A stretch of DNA of 14,405 nt, taken from positions 2,714,993-2,729,397 of the forward strand of contig NZ_CM002139.1 in the NCBI RefSeq assembly GCF_000454545.1. Direction: 5' to 3'. This DNA comes from Xanthomonas cassavae CFBP 4642. GTDB lineage: Bacteria; Pseudomonadota; Gammaproteobacteria; Xanthomonadales; Xanthomonadaceae. How positions within the stretch are numbered: the stretch's first letter is position 1; the number at the start of each line of letters is the position of its first letter. The translations under genes and the position numbers were made by a program. The notes under the pieces are model-generated. The model was not told the DNA's origin. It made no database searches and was given only the letters and a program-made list of their open reading frames with translations. This document shows, piece by piece, positions 6,789 to 14,310 of this stretch.

Positions 6789-8942
6789 CTAGCCCGATTG
6801 CGCTGCCACCGAGTGCGCCTCCCGTTTCGAACCTGATATGGCGGTACGGTCTACTTCATGCAGCCTGCCTGCACGAAGCTCCAGTACCCGGTCTGCCGAG
6901 GCAATGGTCTCGGGTCGATGGGCAATGATGACGCGGGTTATTGTCAGCCGGGCCAAGGCAGCATTGACTTGCTGCTCGCGATGCACGTCAAGATGACTGG
7001 TGGCCTCGTCCAGCAGCAAAATGCGAGGCCTCTTGTAGAGGGCCCGCGCCAAGACGATTCGCTGCTTCTGGCCACCGGACAGCGAGGAACCCATGTCGCC
7101 GATCAGCGTGTAGTACCCCATCGGCATCGCCACGATGTCCTCATGCACGCCTGCCAATCGTGCGACTTCCTCCGCACTGCCATCCGCCGGCCCATTGTCG
7201 AACATCCGGATGTTGTCCAGGATGGAACCATTGAACAGTTGATCGTCCTGCATCACTGTGCCCACCATCGCACGCAACGCGTGCTTGCCGATTTGCTGCA
7301 GGGTACGCCCACCGACGAGCACTGCACCCTGCTCGGCATCCAGCAGCCCGACAACCACCTTGATCAACGTCGTCTTGCCGCAGCCCGAGGCGCCTGTGAT
7401 TGCCACCGATTCTCCGTCGCGCACCTGCAGGTTGCAGTGGTCTAAAACCAGTCCTTCACCGGAACCATAGCGGAATGAAACATCCCGCAACTCCAGTCCG
7501 TGATCCTGTGGCTGTGCGGGATCTTGGGCATGAAGCCCCTCTTCCGGCGTCTCTAGCACGATGTCGGCCAAACGCTCGGCGTGCAGATCCAGCATGCGAA
7601 ACTCAGCCAGGTAGTCGGCCAGCGCTCCAGCACGGGTGGTGAACTGGTAACTGAACACGAAGAACGCGATCAGCATGCCCGCGGTCAGTGCCCCCTCAAG
7701 CACCATGGATGCACCAATCCACAGGATGAGGACACGCTGCAAGTTGAAGGCCACAAACTTGAACATGTCCAGCAGGATCGCCAACCGTTGTACTTCGATC
7801 TCCCGGTTCAGCGTGTCCACCGCCTTGTTGGCATATAGGCCTGCGTGGATCGCGCCACGGTTGTTTAGGCGGACGGCCTGCATTCCGCGCATCACCTCAA
7901 GGAAATGTGACTGCTGGAGCGCTTGCGACATCAAGTGTCCGTGCTGCGCCTCGCGCATCCAACCGAAGGACAACACCTTTGCCAGTGTGTAGAGGCAGAA
8001 AGAAACCACCGTGATCACGGTCAACAGCGGCGAATACAGCAGCATGAGCACCAGCGTCAGCAGCGCCATCACCCCATCAAGAAGGCCCTCGATGAAGCGG
8101 CTCGTCAGCGTCTTCTGGATGTCGGCGATGGAGCTGAAGCGGTTCTGCAGGTCACCAAGCTGGCGGCGCTCGAAATAGCGCTGCGGCAACGATACCAAGT
8201 GGGTGAACACGTTGACACTCCACCCGTAATTCAGGCTGACGCCAAGCCGGGCGACGCACCAACTCCGCAACGCGCCGACGCTGGCGTGCAACACCATCAT
8301 GATGAGGAAGCCCAAGCCCAGCAAATTCAGCAGGTCGCTGTCCTGGAAGGGCAGCGCAACGTCGGTGATCACCTGCACCAGCAACGGCGCCAACAGTGCC
8401 ATCGTTTCCAGGCAAAGCGCCAATAACGCCAGCACGCCCAGAGAACGCTTGATGCCGCCCAGGTTGCCGGTCAACCGCAGGATCCCGACGCGTGCAGGAC
8501 GCAACGGCGGCTTGAACTCTGCTATCGGCTCCAACTCCAGCGCGATACCGGTGAAATGCCGCGAAAATTCGGCGTGCGAGAGCTCGCGCCGGCCATGCAC
8601 CGGGTCATGGATGACTACGCCATTGCGTCGACAGGCCCAAAGCACGACGTAGTGCTCCATGTCCCAATGAACGATGCAAGGCATCCGCAGTTCCTGCAGG
8701 TCTTCCGGCTCAAGCCGAAGCGCCCGAGAACGCATGCCAAGCGCGGCACCGATTTCCATCAAATGACTCAGTGTCGTGCCGTTGAGCGACAGAGGGAAGC
8801 GACGCCGCAGTTCCGATAGGTCACTGTGCCGCCCGTGGTATGAGGCGATCATGACCATGCAGGCCAAGCCGCATTCGATGGTCTCTGTCTGCAGGATGAC
8901 CGGCAGGCGCCTGCGCCAGCCAAAGCCAGGCACGGCGCTCAT
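6789..8942 (-). CDS. C39 peptidase-containing bacteriocin-type ABC exporter
   Basis: Inner-membrane exporter that removes a leader peptide and pumps the core peptide out, using ATP; 717 residues, normal for the family. Residues 1-150 are a C39 peptidase with an apparently intact active site: Q18, C24 in ETIECGLACM, H97 in DMEHYVVL and D113 in VIHDPVHG. Residues about 165-460 are the transmembrane domain. The ATPase has Walker A GASGCGKTT at 517-525, signature LSGGQKQR at 621-628, Walker B ILLLDE at 641-646 and the switch histidine at 675. C39 domains cut after double-glycine-type leaders, so a ribosomal peptide with such a leader is the expected substrate. The start codon overlaps the stop of the upstream short HlyD-like gene in an ATGA. 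It is the last gene of the operon. Confidence 0.93.
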   Translation of the reverse strand: MSAVPGFGWRRRLPVILQTETIECGLACMVMIASYHGRHSDLSELRRRFPLSLNGTTLSHLMEIGAALGMRSRALRLEPEDLQELRMPCIVHWDMEHYVVLWACRRNGVVIHDPVHGRRELSHAEFSRHFTGIALELEPIAEFKPPLRPARVGILRLTGNLGGIKRSLGVLALLALCLETMALLAPLLVQVITDVALPFQDSDLLNLLGLGFLIMMVLHASVGALRSWCVARLGVSLNYGWSVNVFTHLVSLPQRYFERRQLGDLQNRFSSIADIQKTLTSRFIEGLLDGVMALLTLVLMLLYSPLLTVITVVSFCLYTLAKVLSFGWMREAQHGHLMSQALQQSHFLEVMRGMQAVRLNNRGAIHAGLYANKAVDTLNREIEVQRLAILLDMFKFVAFNLQRVLILWIGASMVLEGALTAGMLIAFFVFSYQFTTRAGALADYLAEFRMLDLHAERLADIVLETPEEGLHAQDPAQPQDHGLELRDVSFRYGSGEGLVLDHCNLQVRDGESVAITGASGCGKTTLIKVVVGLLDAEQGAVLVGGRTLQQIGKHALRAMVGTVMQDDQLFNGSILDNIRMFDNGPADGSAEEVARLAGVHEDIVAMPMGYYTLIGDMGSSLSGGQKQRIVLARALYKRPRILLLDEATSHLDVHREQQVNAALARLTITRVIIAHRPETIASADRVLELRAGRLHEVDRTAISGSKREAHSVAAQSG

Positions 8943-9448
8943 TGTGTCAGCCCCCCGAACACCCAGCGGTACATGGGACGCCGCTGCGTCAGCAGACGGA
9001 CATCAACGATCATCCCTGCGGAGAGATATCGGCCATCTGTGCGGTCTGCCGGCGATACTTGTATCTCCACTCTGTACAGCCCTCTCTGCGGCCCATTTCT
9101 TGGCACCCTTGACACATCCGTGACTACACCACCGTCCCATTGCTGCGTGCCACGGGGCAGGGCTCGGTAATGCACACGGGCGGCCATGCCCGGATTGATA
9201 TCGGGCACGGCGGATTCGCTGACCCATGCCTGCACGGTGCCCTCTCTCCCGTTATGCGCCAGCACTTCGCCAGTGGCAGTCAGCGATCGCCCGTAAGGCA
9301 GTGCCAGGCCGACGCTCAGCAGTAGAATGGTCGACGCGATGCCTGCGGCCACCAGCAGCCGCAAGGACCGCGGCGTAGCCATGCGAACCGCGCCAAGGGC
9401 ATGTCGCGCGCTTCGGGCGGCCACGGCTTCTTCCCTGAAAATTCCCAT
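8939..9448 (-). CDS. Miniature HlyD-like adaptor without hairpin
   Basis: A 169-residue protein that looks like the two ends of a HlyD/LagD-type membrane fusion protein joined together. Residues 1-28 resemble the cytoplasmic N-terminus of bacteriocin adaptors (FREEAVAARSARHALGAVRMATP), residues 29-50 are the membrane helix, TATGEVLAHNG is the start of the periplasmic part, and from about residue 68 it is already in the beta-barrel and membrane-proximal region (VQAWVSESAVPDINPGMAARVHY ends the first strands; later SAGMIVDVRLLTQRRP). The lipoyl domain and coiled-coil hairpin, some 200 residues in usual members of about 400, are absent. It starts with a strong AAGGAGGGG ribosome site and overlaps the exporter start by 4 bases, so it is probably translated. 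It may be a specialised short form or an in-frame deletion. Confidence 0.75.
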   Translation of the reverse strand: MGIFREEAVAARSARHALGAVRMATPRSLRLLVAAGIASTILLLSVGLALPYGRSLTATGEVLAHNGREGTVQAWVSESAVPDINPGMAARVHYRALPRGTQQWDGGVVTDVSRVPRNGPQRGLYRVEIQVSPADRTDGRYLSAGMIVDVRLLTQRRPMYRWVFGGLTQ

Positions 9449-9486
9449 CGCCCCTCCTTACTCTGCATCCATCAGGGAATAACGCG

Positions 9487-10203
9487 TCAGCCGACGATGC
9501 GGCCATCGCTCATGTGCACGCAGCGCTGCGCCATCGCGGCGAAGTGTGCATCGTGCGTCACCATGCATAGCGTCACGCCTGCAGCGTGTAGTTCTTGGAG
9601 CATGTCCATCACCATCGCACCACTGCGCGAGTCCAAGTTACCGGTGGGCTCGTCCGCCAACACGATCGAAGGTTCGCCCACCAGGGCGCGGGCAATGGCC
9701 ACACGTTGCTGCTGCCCACCAGAAAGCTGCGCCGGCAGGTGCTTGGCGCGGTGGGCCATCTCCACCCGCTTCAGCGCCGCCATGCCGCGTTCGCACCGCT
9801 CCTTGCCCGGCACCCCTCCGCGAAGCTTCAGCGGCAGGGTGACGTTGTCCAGCACACTGAGGTCGCCGATCAAATTGAACGACTGGAAGATGTACCCGAT
9901 GTGCCGGTTGCGCGTGCGTGCGCGGTCGGCCTCGAACATTTGCGCCACTTCCTGTCCGCGCAGCATATAGCTACCCGCCGTCGGCGTATCCAGAATGCCG
10001 AGAATGGACATCAGCGTGGACTTGCCGCAGCCGGATGGCCCCGTGATCGAGACGAACTCGCCAGAGGCGATGTCCAGTGCGACGTCGCACAACGCATGGG
10101 TGAGCGCCTCATCGGTCTGGAAGGTCCGCTGCAACCCTCGCAGGCGGATGACCGGTGACGCTTCGTTGGCTCGCTCAGTCCAGGCGCAGGCGGGACTGGT
10201 CAT
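9487..10203 (-). CDS. MacB/LolD-type ABC transporter ATPase
   Basis: Cytoplasmic ATPase of the MacB/LolD group that powers FtsX-like permeases. Numbered from the GTG at 10212 (241 residues): Walker A GPSGCGKST at 58-66, Q-loop Q110 in GYIFQSFNL, signature LSGGQQQR at 163-170, Walker B IVLADEP at 183-189 with the GNLDS D-loop. All motifs are intact. I place the start at ATG 10201-10203; the GTG three codons earlier is also possible, and neither has a strong ribosome site. It overlaps the end of the adaptor gene by about 29 bases, implying coupling. No permease gene follows: only 38 bases separate it from the next gene, so its membrane partner is missing from this operon. Confidence 0.88.
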   Translation of the reverse strand: MTSPACAWTERANEASPVIRLRGLQRTFQTDEALTHALCDVALDIASGEFVSITGPSGCGKSTLMSILGILDTPTAGSYMLRGQEVAQMFEADRARTRNRHIGYIFQSFNLIGDLSVLDNVTLPLKLRGGVPGKERCERGMAALKRVEMAHRAKHLPAQLSGGQQQRVAIARALVGEPSIVLADEPTGNLDSRSGAMVMDMLQELHAAGVTLCMVTHDAHFAAMAQRCVHMSDGRIVG

Positions 10204-11437
10204 CGTAGGCACTCATATCGGAAAGGATGACGCGATCGCCCTGTTTCAATCCACCCTTGATCTCCACGAAACGACTGGATTCATGGCCGATCGTCACCGG
10301 CACGCGCTGTGCGATGTCGCCTTGCACCTTGAACAGCCGGGCTTGGCTATCGCGTTGCGCATTGACGGGAGTGCGTACGAACAACACGTCCGCCAAGCGC
10401 CCTAGCGTGATCGTGCCATCCACGGAGAGGTCGGGACGTGCGCCAGGCACTAGCGTGTCGCTAAACGCAATCCGTACCTTGACGGTTCCATCCACCACTT
10501 CCGGGTCGATGCGCGACAGGGTGCCGGCCATCTTGCCGTTGCGGGTATCGACCAAGGCGGCCTGGCCTGGCTGCAGGTCGCGGGCCTCGGTCTCGGGGAT
10601 CCGCAGTTCAGCCTCCAGTTCTTCCGGGCGCGAGACGAGTGCCACCTTGGTTCCTTCGGGCACCTGCTGCCCTTCCTCCACCAGCACGCGCTGTACCACA
10701 CCTTCCACGCCAGCCCGCACTCGCAGGGCGTCGACCTCCCGTCGGCGCAGATCCATTGTGTTCTTCAGCTGCGACACCCGCAACGTATCGGACTGCAGGC
10801 TCGCCTGCGCGTTTGCGTCGATCTCGGCCACGCGTGCCTTCTCGACCTGTTGGCGGCTGATCAACTGCGCCAAGTCGATCTCAGTCTTCTGATACTGAAT
10901 GCGGGGGATGACGTCCTTGTCCAGCGCCATCCGTTCGATCTTTTCCTGCGCCCGCGCAGCGGCCAGTTCGCTTTCCACCTTGCCCAACTCGGCGCGTGCC
11001 TGCAGCGACTGCACGCGCAACTCGGTTTGCTTGACCCGATGGTCCAGCACCGCAGCTTGGTACTGCATCTCGGCAGCAAGGTAATCATCTTGCACACGGC
11101 CGTTGTGCAGTTCGAGAATCACGGTATCGGCCTTCACCCGGGTTCCGGGAAATACCACGATGCGTTCCACACGCACATCCGTTTCGGCCGTGAGCCAACG
11201 AGTATGACGTGGCACCAGGTTGCCCGTTCCGCGTACGCTGAGCAGCATCGGGCCCCGCTCCACCGTACCGATCAGCACGTTCGAGCGCGGCACCACTGCA
11301 TCTTTACGGCCAGCGACCAACACCACTACGGTGATCGCCGACAACACCGCCACGATCACGGACAACACGACGATGCGCTGACGCCTGCGCCGTGCGCCTC
11401 CCCCAACACGCTGCTCATCCATCTGCGGTACCGTCAT
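10175..11437 (-). CDS. MacA/HlyD-type periplasmic adaptor
   Basis: Membrane fusion protein that would bridge an inner-membrane transporter to an outer-membrane channel; 420 residues. The architecture is complete: basic N-terminus, membrane helix at about 21-43, first lipoyl half at about 68-112 (VERIVVFPGTRVKADTVIL), coiled-coil hairpin at about 115-240, second lipoyl half at about 241-270 (RAGVEGVVQRVLVEEGQQV), beta-barrel to about 345 and membrane-proximal domain to the end (GLKQGDRVILSD). The pairing with the ATPase just downstream is typical of MacAB-like systems. It begins 6 bases after the lipoprotein stop. In contrast to the short HlyD-like protein downstream, it has the hairpin needed to reach an outer-membrane channel, so it might serve both transporters; that is inference. 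Confidence 0.88.
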   Translation of the reverse strand: MTVPQMDEQRVGGGARRRRQRIVVLSVIVAVLSAITVVVLVAGRKDAVVPRSNVLIGTVERGPMLLSVRGTGNLVPRHTRWLTAETDVRVERIVVFPGTRVKADTVILELHNGRVQDDYLAAEMQYQAAVLDHRVKQTELRVQSLQARAELGKVESELAAARAQEKIERMALDKDVIPRIQYQKTEIDLAQLISRQQVEKARVAEIDANAQASLQSDTLRVSQLKNTMDLRRREVDALRVRAGVEGVVQRVLVEEGQQVPEGTKVALVSRPEELEAELRIPETEARDLQPGQAALVDTRNGKMAGTLSRIDPEVVDGTVKVRIAFSDTLVPGARPDLSVDGTITLGRLADVLFVRTPVNAQRDSQARLFKVQGDIAQRVPVTIGHESSRFVEIKGGLKQGDRVILSDMSAYDDQSRLRLD

Positions 11438-11443
11438 GCCGCA

Positions 11444-12022
11444 TCATTCGTCCCCACCCATGCGCACCGTGCCCTTGCCGTCACGCTGCTCGAATATGAA
11501 GCGATAGGTGAGCGTTACCGGCTCGGCTCGCGAAGGCGACTCACCGCAACTGCCATATGTCGTGCGCTTGGTCTCTAGGTCCGGGAACAAGCAGCGCAAT
11601 CCTGGCTCGAAACGCCACATTGCAACGGCCGAGCGGGCCGCCTGCAACATGAGGGGATCGAGCGAAGCACTCGTAGGGCAGCGCGGCGGCTGCTCAAGAG
11701 GCGTGCTCGCCGGTACCCGGCCGTCGGCTCCAACAACCACCTGCAAACAGACGGTGCTCGGCGGCAGGGCCTGTCCGAGCAGGGATGGAGGATAGGCGGG
11801 GGGCTGATTTCCCTCATCCTCCAAAGGAGGAATGAACGACTCGTTATCGGCCAACACCATGCGATGGCTGGCGACCAGTTCATCACTGATCTCGTTCATT
11901 CCGACCTGACCACCGCGCGCCGGGATGGGTGGCGGTTCGCCCCCCCCGCTGGCGCATCCGCCCAGGGCCAAAGTAAGACACACAGCAAGCAGCACATCAC
12001 GCATACGCAATAGACTCCTCAT
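11444..12022 (-). CDS. Lipoprotein with TonB C-terminal-like domain
   Basis: Predicted outer-membrane lipoprotein, about 192 residues. The signal peptide has a lipobox LGGC, with alanine and serine after the cysteine, so no inner-membrane retention signal. A proline-rich linker follows, then a domain resembling the TonB C-terminal fold: YPPSLLGQALPPSTVCLQVVVGADGRV, then AVAMWRFEPG, ending in a strand before FEQRDGKG. Unlike real TonB it has no N-terminal membrane anchor, so it cannot energise receptors in the usual way; it may act as a periplasmic binding or docking module. I use ATG 12020-12022; a GTG at 12028 would overlap the upstream stop codon as GTGA, and an ATG six codons further in has GAGGAG ahead of it. 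It lies between the modification-like gene and the adaptor. Confidence 0.75.
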   Translation of the reverse strand: MRSLLRMRDVLLAVCLTLALGGCASGGGEPPPIPARGGQVGMNEISDELVASHRMVLADNESFIPPLEDEGNQPPAYPPSLLGQALPPSTVCLQVVVGADGRVPASTPLEQPPRCPTSASLDPLMLQAARSAVAMWRFEPGLRCLFPDLETKRTTYGSCGESPSRAEPVTLTYRFIFEQRDGKGTVRMGGDE

Positions 12023-12024
12023 AG

Positions 12025-13215
12025 TCACCCTTGGTAGGACAACACGCCACTTTCAATCACCGATGCCCTGAGTTGGGCCCACAGCCGCCTACCGGCCTCA
12101 GTGAAGTTCGTGCACGCATCGAGCGCGCGCATGTAGTGGCTTTCGAACCAGATACGCTGCATGTCGCGCCGCCCTATTGCCGCTTTGTCTAGCATGTTTG
12201 TACGTGCGAGATGCTGTTGGAAGAGTAGAACATTTCCCACCGCATGCGCACCTATGATCACCCGCCCCATGGTTTCATAACTTCGCTTGAGCGGTGAATA
12301 GAAGGCGGCTTCCTGGTCTTCGCGCAACAGCGCGGCCACCATGAGGAACGCGGCCACGTACTGTCTGGAAGCCTCTTGCACGATCAGCTCAGCGCAATGC
12401 ACCGGATCGTCCGGAGGATCGAGTGCTAACAGACCGGGAAAGGCACTGCTGCCGTGTACTCTCGCATCATTCAGCCCTGGCCCTGCAAGCAGCAGGTAGC
12501 CGGCAAGCCCACCCCGCACCCAATTGAGATGTTCATCGCCTGCGCTAGCGAGCAGCGCGTGTGCCGCCTCGACGCGCCGAACCGCGGCATCGATCGCCGC
12601 CTCATCCGCAACCGGGAGTAATGGCCCACGCTGCTGGTCAGGCCATGGAAAGCCATGCGAGGCATTGCTCACCCCTGTGCGAACGACGTAGAAGCCTTGG
12701 TCATGACCGATATGTCCCACTGGCCACGCACGCTGAATGCTGTCATTTTTGCAGAGCATCCACCTGCCTGCGTGTGCCTGGAAGGCATGTTTGCTGCGTG
12801 CATCCTGCACGAGCAACACTTGCCCGTCGGCGAGTACTGACACCGCACCTTCCACATCGATCAGGTAGCCATCCAGAAATACCCGCCCAGCGCCAACCAG
12901 TTGCGCGCTGAACCGACCCTGCTGCCCGCACGCGAACGTCGCAATGGCCCACTGCAGTGCGCCCTGGCAAAGCGCAACCACTTGCTCTAAAGCCGACTCC
13001 ACAAGCCCAATCTCAGGCCGCCAGGTCGCAGTCTCCGGCAGGTCGAGTGCCTCAAGGGCTTCGGCTAGCTTCTCCTGACCTGCTCCGCGCAGGCGCGCTG
13101 ACAGGCGCACCCGCGAAGCGGCCAACCGGGTGGCCGCCAGGACACCAATGATGTCCGGGGCGCTTGAGTGGGTGGCACAGGCAAAATCTTCTGCCAGCAG
13201 ACCCAACTCATCCAT
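12025..13215 (-). CDS. HExxH peptide-modification family protein, motif degenerate
   Basis: About 396 residues. The overall pattern, above all the segment DPVHCAELIVQEASRQY followed by LLREDQEAAFYSPLKRSYETMGRVIIGAHAVGNVLLF, resembles the HEXXH-motif putative peptide-modification proteins (mod_HExxH) of RiPP clusters. In the family the helix normally carries HExxH; here the same place reads QEASR (residues 280-284), so both metal-binding histidines are lost if the alignment is right. It may then be a binding or scaffold protein, or have another activity. The start chosen is ATG 13213-13215, with AAGGG at good spacing and an 8-base overlap with the upstream hydroxylase; an ATG at 13239 has no ribosome site. 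The family assignment is from memory of the pattern and is moderate. Confidence 0.6.
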   Translation of the reverse strand: MDELGLLAEDFACATHSSAPDIIGVLAATRLAASRVRLSARLRGAGQEKLAEALEALDLPETATWRPEIGLVESALEQVVALCQGALQWAIATFACGQQGRFSAQLVGAGRVFLDGYLIDVEGAVSVLADGQVLLVQDARSKHAFQAHAGRWMLCKNDSIQRAWPVGHIGHDQGFYVVRTGVSNASHGFPWPDQQRGPLLPVADEAAIDAAVRRVEAAHALLASAGDEHLNWVRGGLAGYLLLAGPGLNDARVHGSSAFPGLLALDPPDDPVHCAELIVQEASRQYVAAFLMVAALLREDQEAAFYSPLKRSYETMGRVIIGAHAVGNVLLFQQHLARTNMLDKAAIGRRDMQRIWFESHYMRALDACTNFTEAGRRLWAQLRASVIESGVLSYQG

Positions 13216-13972
13216 GCTCTGACCCTTGCTCACATGCACTAAGCATTTCGCTCGGCGGACGGCGGTGCATCAGCGACTCGCGAACGAAGAAGGTCGCCAA
13301 CCACTTCTCACCCGCCAACACCGGCGCGCCCGCGTGCAGCGTCAACGAAGATGGATCGGGATGAGGGTAACCGAAGTAAAGCGCCGAGCCGCACTGCGGA
13401 ACCACATCGATCTCCACATCGGAGAACACGGTCGTGCCACCCGACTCTGGGACATTGAGGTAGAGAAGCATGCTGCCGATGCGATTGCCACCCCGCTGCA
13501 GCAGTGCCTCGGTAGCAGACAGGCCTATGTCGAAGTAGTCATGGTGTGGCACGAAGTCGGCCCCCGCACCGTAGCGCACCACTTGAATATGCTCCAGATA
13601 ATCCACCGGCCATTCCAGCAGCGCCGCGATCCGTCGCTCGATGGTGGCCACCAGGACAGACTCTTGCGGAGTGATGAATGTGCTCTGGCTGGTTCGGGTA
13701 TAGCTGGCAATAGCGCTTGCGGCCCTGTCGCCTGTATTGATGATTTGCGAACGGGCCAAGCGCGGTCGCGCCAGTTCGATCAACGCAGCGCATTCGTCAG
13801 GGTCCAACACATCGTCCAGCAGGATGAGCCTGGGCGCACGCATCCTCGCTATCAGCCTTACACGGCGGCCGTCCAGCACGATGGAGCCATGACTGCGCCA
13901 CAGGCCGTCCCCAGGCTGTGCCTGCGACTGTGGCATTTCGCTTGGCAACGGCCATACCGATGGAGAGCTCAT
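13208..13972 (-). CDS. Prolyl-4-hydroxylase-like 2OG-Fe(II) oxygenase
   Basis: A 254-residue 2-oxoglutarate/iron dioxygenase of the P4Hc type, expected to hydroxylate an amino-acid side chain. The iron ligands are present: H143 and D145 in FVPHHDYFD and the distal H213 in LTLHAG; K223 in GEKWLATFFVRE would bind 2-oxoglutarate. The domain spans about 47-233. SQIINTGDRAASAIASYTRTSQSTFI before the HxD motif is also typical of bacterial P4H proteins. Family members hydroxylate peptide prolines and sometimes other residues; given the C39 exporter, a peptide substrate is likely but unproven. It overlaps the upstream truncated oxygenase as ATGA and the downstream gene by 8 bases, so it is firmly inside the operon. 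It appears intact. Confidence 0.88.
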   Translation of the reverse strand: MSSPSVWPLPSEMPQSQAQPGDGLWRSHGSIVLDGRRVRLIARMRAPRLILLDDVLDPDECAALIELARPRLARSQIINTGDRAASAIASYTRTSQSTFITPQESVLVATIERRIAALLEWPVDYLEHIQVVRYGAGADFVPHHDYFDIGLSATEALLQRGGNRIGSMLLYLNVPESGGTTVFSDVEIDVVPQCGSALYFGYPHPDPSSLTLHAGAPVLAGEKWLATFFVRESLMHRRPPSEMLSACEQGSEHG

Positions 13973-14310
13973 GGCGTCTCGGCTGCCTGCTCCGCAGCGA
14001 CGGCGGCCCAGGTATTGTTCGGCCCGATGCTATTGCGTTCGTCGAACGCCCGCTTGGCGTACGGTCCACTGGCATCGACATAGTGAACAAACAGCTGTAG
14101 CCAGTAGCCCTCCTCCAGCGGCTCACGCCAATGCGGCACCTCGATGCCGCGATAGAGCAGCATGTCTCCCACATCCAGCAATACTGGCTTGTCCTCACTT
14201 TGAGAATGCACCCAGACCGGCCAGATCGACGCACCGGAGTAGCCTAACGTGAGGGTGGCGCTGAACTCGCAAGCATCGCGATCGGTGTGCCGGCGACGTC
14301 CCCCCAAGTT
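13969..14310 (-). pseudogene. 2OG-Fe(II) oxygenase, N-terminus removed by IS3
   Basis: C-terminal half of a second, different 2-oxoglutarate/iron oxygenase. The remaining part begins just before the HxD motif (HTDRD) and keeps the distal histidine in VPHWRE, a YRG...VPHWRE arrangement, and the ending LFVHYVDASGPYAKRAFDER, typical of a family of standalone non-haem iron hydroxylases. Everything before the HxD motif, probably 100 residues or more, is missing. The open frame continues nine codons into the adjoining IS3 end to an ATG at 14337 without a sensible ribosome site, so the product is unlikely to fold. Its stop overlaps the next gene start as ATGA. It shows that the modification operon once extended beyond the present junction. 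Confidence 0.75.

Noticed and set aside
6182..6928. Open frame of 248 residues on the plus strand
   Set aside because: It crosses vapC, vapB, the non-coding gap and the exporter end on the opposite strand, with no domain; an accident of GC-rich frames.
10850..11578. Open frame of 242 residues on the plus strand
   Set aside because: It lies opposite the MacA-type adaptor and lipoprotein genes; histidine- and arginine-rich, low-information composition.
13226..14083. Long open frame of 285 residues on the plus strand
   Set aside because: It is antisense to the prolyl-hydroxylase-like gene, whose motifs are clear on the minus strand; the plus product has no recognisable domain.
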